Source of the DNA: Anaerobutyricum hallii DSM 3353
Lineage (GTDB): Bacteria > Bacillota > Clostridia > Lachnospirales > Lachnospiraceae
Direction: 5' to 3'
Assembly: GCF_000173975.1 (NCBI RefSeq)
Contig: NZ_ACEP01000119.1
Coordinates: 1 to 35,089 of the forward strand
Length of the DNA stretch: 35,089 nucleotides
This document shows positions 7,416 through 13,636 of this stretch, piece after piece (the first letter of the stretch is position 1; the number at the start of each line of letters is the position of its first letter). The notes beneath the pieces are model-generated. The model did no database searches and was not told the origin of the DNA. It saw only the letters and a list, made by a program, of their open reading frames with translations. The translations under genes were made by a program, and so were the position numbers.

Positions 7416-8327
7416 ATGTATTATAAATATGAGGTAAGTAGTAGGATTTTAGATGCGATTGATAATTTGGGTGAATTCTATTTTCAAATTGTTTTGCGAG
7501 AAAATATGCCTTTTATATTAGGAGACTGTTATTTTGTGGTTAAGAAATACCATAATCAAGTTTGCTATATTTCTGATAGTTTACAGATTAGTTATTATTC
7601 GGAAAGAGACAATCAGAATGAGGCTATGAGAAAAATCAGGGTAGCATTAGAGTTTTTTGTTTATTTAACGGGAAATCCATATAACAGTGAAGGTGGAATG
7701 ACAAAGTCAATTGTTGATGCACGTCCGATTATTGATATTAACAAAAGCAAGAGGAAGTTATTAAAAATACAGGAAACAGAAACTGCATATCAAAGAATTA
7801 GGCAAAAGAGAAAATTGTTAGAAAGTACATTACAACTTTATAACCTAGGGATAAGATTAAATTTTTTATTTGGTGATGAAAATTGTGAGGATGCATTTTT
7901 TACATTTTTCAAAATAATTGAGAAAATAGTATCAGATGAATTTGATATTGAAAAAGAGGGAATTGATAGAGGAAAAGAAGAAACAAAAGAGTGCTTAGAA
8001 AGAATATTAAGTCAAACATATAATATTCAAATAACAGAGGAAAGATTAACTAAATTCAGTGGGGAGATTAGTAATTACATTTTTAATATTGTATTTGGTG
8101 ATAATTATTATAGGATAATGTGGTTCTGTCAAAAATATAATATAAGTGTTGATTGTAACATAATATCAAAACTTGTTGTAATAAGAAATAAAATTGCACA
8201 TGCAGAGAAGGTGACAATAAGTGGAGATGAATATGCATATATAATGAAATTGACTAGAGAAGTAATTAATGCCAAATTTTTTTCAAAAAAGCCATTAATC
8301 ATAGATTCAAAGATTATAAATATATGA
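7416..8327 (+). CDS. HEPN-domain protein with intact R-x4-H ribonuclease motif
   Basis: The 303-residue protein ends in a helical domain containing VVIRNKIAHAEK, with Arg257, Asn258 and His262. This is the R-x4-H signature of HEPN ribonucleases. The preceding helices (EDAFFTFFKIIEKIV, ERILSQTYNI, SGEISNYIFNIVFG) fit the ApeA-like HEPN arrangement. Residues 1-150 form an unrecognised, partly beta region with aromatic residues, plausibly a sensor or partner-binding part. HEPN enzymes in toxin-antitoxin, Abi and CRISPR systems cleave RNA and stop growth when triggered. ATG 7416 follows GGGTGGG. A terminator at 8371-8426 closes the unit. Confidence 0.8.
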   Translation: MYYKYEVSSRILDAIDNLGEFYFQIVLRENMPFILGDCYFVVKKYHNQVCYISDSLQISYYSERDNQNEAMRKIRVALEFFVYLTGNPYNSEGGMTKSIVDARPIIDINKSKRKLLKIQETETAYQRIRQKRKLLESTLQLYNLGIRLNFLFGDENCEDAFFTFFKIIEKIVSDEFDIEKEGIDRGKEETKECLERILSQTYNIQITEERLTKFSGEISNYIFNIVFGDNYYRIMWFCQKYNISVDCNIISKLVVIRNKIAHAEKVTISGDEYAYIMKLTREVINAKFFSKKPLIIDSKIINI

Positions 8328-8370
8328 ATAGAAAATTTAGTAATTACTTAATAAAAATTTTTGTATAGTT

Positions 8371-8426
8371 CAAAATAAAATACTGCCGGAAACTTTTTGG
8401 AATTAGCTTCTGGCAATATTTTATTT
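8371..8426 (+). terminator. Terminator closing the candidate defence operon
   Basis: GCCGGAA and TTCTGGC pair (one G-U) and are flanked by complementary AAAATAAAATA and TATTTTATTTT arms. The result is a long A/T-flanked hairpin usable in both directions. Confidence 0.75.
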
Positions 8427-8464
8427 TAAAAACATATGTTTAATTACAATATTTGTCGGTGTTC

Positions 8465-8853
8465 TTAGCTAAGAGCATCGGCATTTCCTTTTTTTAAATA
8501 ATCTATTTTAGATAGTTTTGCTTGTGGACAAGGAAAATTAGAAAATAAATAGATTGTGCTGTTTGTGCGGAGTAATCTTGAACGTCCTATGGCTTGTTCC
8601 AATTCTGTTGATATGAGGTAAAACTGGATGTTACACAGTAATTTATCTTCATATGACATCATTGGAAAACAGTACCCATTAAAAGAGACTGTCCTGCGTC
8701 GTAGAATTTGTTTGTGCAAATTTTTTCCAGTTCCATGTATGTAACAGGCAGCTAGTTTATATACACTTTCGGGAAGATGATATGTTCCAACAATAATTCC
8801 ATCTTTTCCTGCGTAATAATCAATTCCTGCTACATTTCCAAAATGTAATAAAC
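8465..8853 (-). pseudogene. C-terminal remnant of a third primase-helicase gene
   Basis: On the minus strand this stretch reads LHFGNVAGIDYYAGKDGII, then VSFNGYCFPMMS, then ELEQAIGRSRLLRTNST. These correspond to the last ~130 residues of the intact-looking helicase at 9279-11090, including helicase motif VI (QxxGRxR). Everything upstream is missing: homology stops near 8853, where unrelated nuclease sequence begins. It is a diverged paralogue rather than a recent duplicate, since many residues differ. It faces the end of the HEPN gene, so the Vsr/HEPN operon occupied the 3' side of this lost helicase. Confidence 0.85.
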
Positions 8854-8858
8854 TTGTT

Positions 8859-9221
8859 AAGAAAGGCTATGCGCGTGTTTACTAGGTATATGGCAAATAT
8901 AAGTATACTAATAAGTTAAGAGCTTCTGAAAAGATTGCCAAGCGAAAGAAGTTGGGAATTTGGAAAAATTATAAGGCAGCTTTTCCAGATAGTAAGAGTT
9001 CTTCTAATAAGAAGACTACGAAGAAAACTACAACAAAAAAAGTTTCTAATACAAAGAAGAATAGCAGTAAACAGACATCTTCATCTTCTTATGTGTGGAT
9101 TCCACGCACAGGAAGTAAATATCATTCTCGTTCTTCATGCAGTAATATGAGAAGTCCGAGCAAGGTGAAGAAATCGGAAGCCATTAGCAGAGGGTATACA
9201 CCTTGCAGTAAATGTTATTAA
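8859..9221 (+). pseudogene. Remnant of a thermonuclease-like secreted nuclease, C-terminal part
   Basis: Reading in frame from 8862 gives GYARVY, a TAG stop at 8883-8885, then VYGKYKYTNKLRASEKIAKR. These are the last helices of a staphylococcal-nuclease-like (SNase) domain. They continue into KLGIWKNY, a lysine/serine/threonine-rich linker, and a cysteine-containing tail (YVWIPRTGSKYHSRSSCSN, ending YTPCSKCY) seen at the end of clostridial nuclease-like proteins. The 5' part with the catalytic core is absent and one stop interrupts the rest. A downstream ATG at 8952 could express only an 89-residue tail. The 5' boundary abuts the helicase remnant at about 8855. Confidence 0.75.
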
Positions 9222-9231
9222 GATATTTTAT

Positions 9232-9276
9232 AAAAGGAATACCATCATAACATAAAAATCTGACGGTATTCCTTTT
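9232..9276. terminator. Bidirectional terminator between nuclease remnant and helicase copy 1
   Basis: AAAAGGAATACC and GGTATTCCTTTT form a perfect 12-bp stem around a 21-base loop, with A and T runs built into the arms. It serves both converging genes. Confidence 0.85.
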
Positions 9277-9278
9277 AT

Positions 9279-11090
9279 TTAAAAGAACATAGTATTAATC
9301 AAGTAATTGTCGATGTTCCCTTCTGGGTCATCGGCATCTTTTAAATAATCAATATTACAAAATGTAGCTTGATTGCAAGGGAAGTTAGAAAACACATAGA
9401 CAGTACTGTTTGTACGCAATAATCGTGAGCGACCAACAGCCTGTTCTAATTCAGACGAAATTAGATATAGTTGAATTTTTTGTAAAATCTTATTTTTGTA
9501 AGACATCATTATAAAATCATATCCCTTATAGCTAACTTGTCTATTTTTATATGAATTTTTGCTTTTTTCCGATATGCCAACAGAATAAGCAATCAATTCA
9601 TAAAGATATGTAGGAAAATGGGGTGTTCCAATAATTATCCCATTTTTCCCAGATAAATAATCAGTACCCGTAAGATTTCCAAAATGGAGTGTATACCCTA
9701 AGGGAAGTGCTTCTTCATATCTTTTAAAAGTAATGCCATAAACTACGTTATTTGTGTGAGATATAATTTTCTCAAATAGCATAGAAAGTGTTGGATAATC
9801 GGAGTTCTCATCCAATACAATGTTTTTAATTGCAGTTCTACTCATAGAGTATGCAGGATATTGAATTAAATTTCCAGTATAAGCAGCTTGCTTAACTTCA
9901 TGATAAATAATATTTCTTGTAGGAAAGAAAATCTCATAAATTGTTTGGTCTAATGTCGCAGATAATATAATCATCTTGCATTTGGGAAGTTTGATAGGAG
10001 GAAGATATTTAATATAGTCATCCAACTTCATATAACATCCGGCTTTTAGAAATTCAGCAATATTATCATTTGTTTTACATCTTTTTATTATACGAGTATC
10101 AATTTCGTTAGGAATATAATCACGATTAATACAACATTTCTTTTCTTTTAATGCCAATAAGTCTTGAATCATTTCTCTTTTTGCGTATGATAGATAATTT
10201 TTTTCCAGAATTTTTTTGAGAGTAGAAATTTTAATTGACCCAACCCGTACAAGAATACTATTATATAAAATATCTTCATCTATTATTATTTCAAATCTTT
10301 TTAAAATCTTATCTGGAAGTGAAAGAAGTCGAGCATGAGTCATGATAACACAAGAGGATGTTTGTTCCAAATAAATCTGGGGATTTAAGTATACTCTGAA
10401 TTTGTTGAGTTCTTCTGGTTCACAAACATCGCGTGCACATTCAATGATACATTGTCTAGCTTTTTCAAAATCTCCCTGATTATAATATTGCTGAATATCA
10501 AATCTCCTTCCTATCAATGGTAAATCATCAAAAGATGGAATATCAAATATATTTTCTTTTCCTATTCTTTGTATAAGTTCTGATTTTAAATCACTTGTAG
10601 GAACGGCGATTAATAATGGCTTTTTATATTTTCCTGAATTGATTGCATCAATATATAGTGAGGTTTTCCCAATTCCTGTTTGACCGGAAATTAGATGAAT
10701 TTGATCTTTTTTTGATTTTAATGCTTCTTTTAATTCATAAGATATTTGCTTAAAACTTTCATCTACAGAAACAAAATCATGATTTCCATTGAATGTGATT
10801 AGTTTTTTCCCTTTTAGTGTTTCGACAATATTACTTCTATGATTACATGAATTACAATATTTACAATTAGAGCAGCTTGCTGGTTTATATTCTCGGTCTC
10901 TCATCCAGTTAAGATTATAACGCCATTTATTTCTGTCTGAGTCAGGATAATTTCTTTTTAATGCATCTAAAAAATCTTTTTCAAAGCCAACTATGTATAG
11001 GATGTTTGTGGCTAATAAAAATTTATCCCGATGAGATAAAATATTACCATCACCAGATACAAACTCTTTCCATAATCTGCAAGAGCACAT
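9279..11090 (-). CDS. Primase-helicase copy 1, helicase part (C-terminal)
   Basis: This is the helicase portion of a two-part replication protein. It begins with a cysteine cluster (CSCRLW, then CSNCKYCNSCNH near residue 75-87). It continues with a Walker A motif (SGQTGIGKTS, near residue 132), a Walker B-like IIIDEDILY near 270, motif III ILSATLD near 378, and motif VI EQAVGRSRLLR near 550. These mark a superfamily 2-type helicase. The frame is open upstream of ATG 11090 to about 11317, and homology to copy 2 continues there, so ATG 11090 is only the first methionine after a frameshift and has no ribosome site. With 11213-11965 it would form one protein of about 895 residues. It probably unwinds DNA for autonomous element replication. 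Confidence 0.75.
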   Translation of the reverse strand: MCSCRLWKEFVSGDGNILSHRDKFLLATNILYIVGFEKDFLDALKRNYPDSDRNKWRYNLNWMRDREYKPASCSNCKYCNSCNHRSNIVETLKGKKLITFNGNHDFVSVDESFKQISYELKEALKSKKDQIHLISGQTGIGKTSLYIDAINSGKYKKPLLIAVPTSDLKSELIQRIGKENIFDIPSFDDLPLIGRRFDIQQYYNQGDFEKARQCIIECARDVCEPEELNKFRVYLNPQIYLEQTSSCVIMTHARLLSLPDKILKRFEIIIDEDILYNSILVRVGSIKISTLKKILEKNYLSYAKREMIQDLLALKEKKCCINRDYIPNEIDTRIIKRCKTNDNIAEFLKAGCYMKLDDYIKYLPPIKLPKCKMIILSATLDQTIYEIFFPTRNIIYHEVKQAAYTGNLIQYPAYSMSRTAIKNIVLDENSDYPTLSMLFEKIISHTNNVVYGITFKRYEEALPLGYTLHFGNLTGTDYLSGKNGIIIGTPHFPTYLYELIAYSVGISEKSKNSYKNRQVSYKGYDFIMMSYKNKILQKIQLYLISSELEQAVGRSRLLRTNSTVYVFSNFPCNQATFCNIDYLKDADDPEGNIDNYLINTMFF

Positions 11091-11212
11091 TTTTTCGTAA
11101 GAGACTTTTTCAAGTCTCTTAGGTCTACTCTTTTTGCATACATACTTTTCAGACTTTTCTTCCTCTTCATTGGGTTCATAAAAAATAATTTTTGAAGATA
11201 TGATTGGAATAT

Positions 11213-11965
11213 CTAATTTATATTTAATATTACTTCCAATAATTTCTTCATTTTTGATTGGGGGGTGGATAGGAACACCCTCCTTGTGGGGGTGTGCGGG
11301 ATTTTTATATAAAAAATATTAAAATGATTATTACTCAATCCAATTTGATATTTGTGAGCAAATACTCTTATATTTCTTGAAAAATTTTTTTTATCATTTG
11401 TATATAAAAATTTTTCAAATTGCATTACTAGATTATATACATTAAATGTATTTTCCCCTGTCTCCGCTACAACATCATTGAAGTCGATTAATCCTTTTCC
11501 ACCGTAAAATAATCTAGCAGTTTCAAAACAGTGACTATCTGCCTCTGGAAACATTTTTTTTAACATTTTTAAAATCATATCAGCTAACCATCTTTCTGTA
11601 ATTGGAACGATATGACATAAGATAATTCTATATTTTGGGTGTTCTGGAGTAGAACTAAACGTATGATAAGAAAATACAATCGGCAAATGATAGTCTGCAA
11701 ATTTTCTTTTAATTTTTTCATAGTCTGGTTCTTCATCAAAATCTATACCAAATAATTGGCATTGCTCAAAATTTTCTTGTTTACTTGCCATTCCTTTAAA
11801 GGTTGCAGGGAGAAAAGCTTGACCTTGTTCGCCTACGCAATCTGCGATAGTTTTTATATCATAATAATTTTCTTCTTGTGGTAAACGCATTCTCATTTTT
11901 TTTGCATCACTGTCTGTTGGCTTGCTTGTATAGCAGTACTTATCAACTGTTGCTTTAATTTTCAT
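11213..11965 (-). CDS. Primase-helicase copy 1, primase-like part (N-terminal)
   Basis: The 250-residue frame carries an archaeo-eukaryotic-primase-like domain: LFGIDFDEEPDYEKI with the Asp-x-Asp metal motif, FSYHTFSSTPEHPKYRIIL, and ETARLFYGGKG. Copy 2 (17302-19044) matches closely up to NNHF, then this frame runs into unrelated IKIPHTPTRRVFLSTPQ and stops. The true continuation lies in the neighbouring frame. The switch is best placed at the six-T run (minus strand) at 11311-11316, so a one-base indel explains it. If the shift is real the product would be a free primase-like domain. ATG 11965 follows GAAAGAAGGCAAG. Its promoter lies in the divergent region to 12281. Confidence 0.8.
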   Translation of the reverse strand: MKIKATVDKYCYTSKPTDSDAKKMRMRLPQEENYYDIKTIADCVGEQGQAFLPATFKGMASKQENFEQCQLFGIDFDEEPDYEKIKRKFADYHLPIVFSYHTFSSTPEHPKYRIILCHIVPITERWLADMILKMLKKMFPEADSHCFETARLFYGGKGLIDFNDVVAETGENTFNVYNLVMQFEKFLYTNDKKNFSRNIRVFAHKYQIGLSNNHFNIFYIKIPHTPTRRVFLSTPQSKMKKLLEVILNIN

Positions 11966-12076
11966 TTTTCTTGCCTTCTTTCTTTTTAATATTTAAAAAG
12001 TGTTATAGATTTAATTATTTTTTATTAGAAATGGGAGAAAAGGCTTGTTTTATGTATTTTTTCAACATGGGAAAAG

Positions 12077-12120
12077 GATGTAGATGGTTATACGGGGCAT
12101 CTTGTATAACCATCTACATC
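12077..12120. repeat. Perfect 17-bp inverted repeat with 10-base loop
   Basis: GATGTAGATGGTTATAC at 12077-12093 is exactly complementary to GTATAACCATCTACATC at 12104-12120, with loop GGGGCATCTT. No T-run follows on either side, so it is not a typical terminator. It is absent from the equivalent region of element 2. It could be an origin hairpin, a protein-binding dyad, or a small palindromic insertion. Confidence 0.85.
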
Positions 12121-12180
12121 ACAACAATTAATGGAATTTATGGATGTGATTGGAATTATAATTTGCGGATTCTAATTTTT

Positions 12181-12265
12181 ATTTTTATATTTTCTTTGGA
12201 GTATGGGCGATTTTCCCATATTGTAGAAAAAAATTAGACAGAATAAATTTTATGTGATTTAATAA
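12181..12265 (+). promoter_or_regulatory. Conserved upstream block, copy 1
   Basis: About 85 bases ahead of the small gene match 19120-19206 at roughly five bases in six. The core is a dyad, TATGGG-CGATTTT-CCCATA at 12202-12220, then an A-run, TTAGACA, and TATGTGATTTAATAAA. Conservation here, while flanking intergenic DNA differs, implies a binding site and promoter shared by both elements. Confidence 0.65.
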
Positions 12266-12281
12266 AAGGGGAGGCATAAAA

Positions 12282-12563
12282 ATGACATTTACAGAATGGA
12301 TAAATACACAAGAGGATATATGTAGTAAACTAAGAGAGCAAGGATACGAAGAAAAGAATGACATTCGTAAATTTTTTAATGATAGAATTAGATGTATTTT
12401 AAACACACGTGATATACCTCTCAAAAATTTGTCACCTAAAAGAAGTTACGAACGAATATTTCAAATTAATAGGGATAACGAGAGAAAATGTTTTTTTCCA
12501 GAACTATTCAAAGAAGACGATGAAGAAGATAATACAGAAGCAGAAGAGAAAGAAAAAAATTGA
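12282..12563 (+). CDS. Small acidic protein, short relative of 19225-20130
   Basis: The 93-residue product begins MTFTEWINTQEDICSKLREQ and contains FFNDRIRCILNT and SYERIFQIN. Each matches the start of the larger protein at 19225-20130 (MTFNMWIKKQKDIYGELQNQ, FFDNRINCVLGT, SYEGMFQEN). After about 62 residues it diverges into a run of acidic residues and stops. In another frame the bases just after the stop read KHIEKYRY, reminiscent of the end of the larger relative. The copy may therefore have lost its middle by deletion with a frame change. ATG 12282 follows GGGGAGG. The function is unknown; the family always lies divergent to the primase-helicase here. Confidence 0.65.
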   Translation: MTFTEWINTQEDICSKLREQGYEEKNDIRKFFNDRIRCILNTRDIPLKNLSPKRSYERIFQINRDNERKCFFPELFKEDDEEDNTEAEEKEKN

Positions 12564-12680
12564 ACAAAAAGTGAAACACATTGAAAAATATAGATACATA
12601 TAGCCTAAAAAAGAGATCTTAAGGAAATCTTTAAGAAAATTTTTCTGGAAAATGGAACAAAATAAGAGGAGGAGACAGCC

Positions 12681-12860
12681 ATGGGTGTTGTAATCGGAAG
12701 AATGGACGGGCAGGTTGAAAAGATATTTTTGGGTAACAATTTAACAAGAAGTACAAAAAATTATGCTAAAATCTTGAAAGATGAGAGCTTGTCAGAAGAG
12801 GAAAAACAGCGTATTCTAGCAGCAGAGAAGAAAAAACAGGAAGAGGATATCATTTTATGA
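12681..12860 (+). CDS. 59-residue hypothetical protein upstream of glycosyltransferase
   Basis: ATG 12681 follows GAGGAGGAGA, one of the best ribosome sites in the window. The product begins MGVVIGRMDGQVEKIFLGNN and ends in a charged helix (SEEEKQRILAAEKKKQEED). Its stop overlaps the glycosyltransferase start as ATGA, so the two are translationally coupled. I do not recognise the family. It belongs to the chromosome-like block rather than to element 1, whose last recognisable sequence ends near 12603. Confidence 0.65.
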   Translation: MGVVIGRMDGQVEKIFLGNNLTRSTKNYAKILKDESLSEEEKQRILAAEKKKQEEDIIL

Positions 12861-13579
12861 AGATTTCAGTAGCAATGGCATATTATAATGGCGGTACATA
12901 TATAGAAGAACAGATGGACTCTATCTTATCACAGCTTGGAAATCAGGATGAGGTGATTGTATCTGTAGATGGGGCGAGTGATGGTTCAGAGCCCATTCTA
13001 TTGAATATGGAAAAAAAGGATTGCCGAATTCAAGTTATAAAGGGTCCAGGTAAAGGAGTAGTGAAGAATTTTGAAAATGCGATTCGGCATTGTACAGGGG
13101 ATATTATTTATTTATCCGATCAGGATGATATATGGAAGCCCGATAAGGTGAAAAAGGTGAATGCAGCCTTTGATAATTTAGAAGTAAAAGCAATTCTTCA
13201 TGATGCAGAGATTATAGATGAGAATGGAAAGGCAACAGGAGCAGAAAGTCTTTTTGCTTTAAGGAAAAGTAAGCCAGGTATTTTAAAAAATCTTATCAAA
13301 AACAGTTACGTTGGGTGTTGTATGGCATTTCGAAAAGAGCTTATTCCAGTTATTTGCCCGATTCCTAAAGAAATGTATATGCATGACTACTGGATTGGAA
13401 CAGCGGCAGAATATATGGGACAGGTTTGCTTTTTAAAAGACAAGCTCATTGGATATCGTAGGCATTCTTCTAATGTGACACAGATGACACATGGAAGTAT
13501 TGACTTTATGGTAAAAAAGAGGATTGATATTATACGTTGCCTTGGTTTATTGAAAAAGCGTGTAAGGGAAATAGGATAA
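12857..13579 (+). CDS. Family 2 glycosyltransferase
   Basis: The 240-residue enzyme has a GT-A fold with the GT2 features: MKISVAMAYYNGGTYIEEQ at the start, VIVSVDGASDGS near residue 35, IIYLSDQDDIWKPDK near residue 85 with the metal-binding Asp cluster, and a later MHDYW motif as in rhamnosyl-type transferases. There is no membrane segment, so it is probably a soluble or peripheral enzyme at the inner face of the membrane. It transfers a sugar from a nucleotide donor to an envelope polymer or lipid carrier. It is followed by a YfhO-type membrane protein, a pairing that recalls the Bacillus CsbB-YfhO pair. Sugar and acceptor cannot be told. Confidence 0.88.
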   Translation: MKISVAMAYYNGGTYIEEQMDSILSQLGNQDEVIVSVDGASDGSEPILLNMEKKDCRIQVIKGPGKGVVKNFENAIRHCTGDIIYLSDQDDIWKPDKVKKVNAAFDNLEVKAILHDAEIIDENGKATGAESLFALRKSKPGILKNLIKNSYVGCCMAFRKELIPVICPIPKEMYMHDYWIGTAAEYMGQVCFLKDKLIGYRRHSSNVTQMTHGSIDFMVKKRIDIIRCLGLLKKRVREIG

Positions 13580-13636
13580 TAAATATTAGAGATAAAAACA
13601 GTAAAAAGCAAGGAGAAAAGGCAGGTAAATAAATAT

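Larger units (their letters stand above)
11966..12281. other. Divergent intergenic region of element 1
   Basis: This region lies between the minus-strand primase-helicase and the plus-strand small gene. It holds a perfect 17-bp inverted repeat at 12077-12120 and, next to the plus-strand gene, an ~85-base block conserved at the corresponding place in element 2. A frame running through most of it (11971-12237) is phenylalanine- and tyrosine-rich, lacks a ribosome site and spans the inverted repeat, so I do not regard it as a gene. The region is the best place for a replication origin or shared operator. Confidence 0.6.

Noticed and set aside
11971-12237. Plus-strand 88-codon frame in the divergent region
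   Set aside because: No ribosome site, spans the perfect inverted repeat and the conserved regulatory block, low-complexity aromatic composition.
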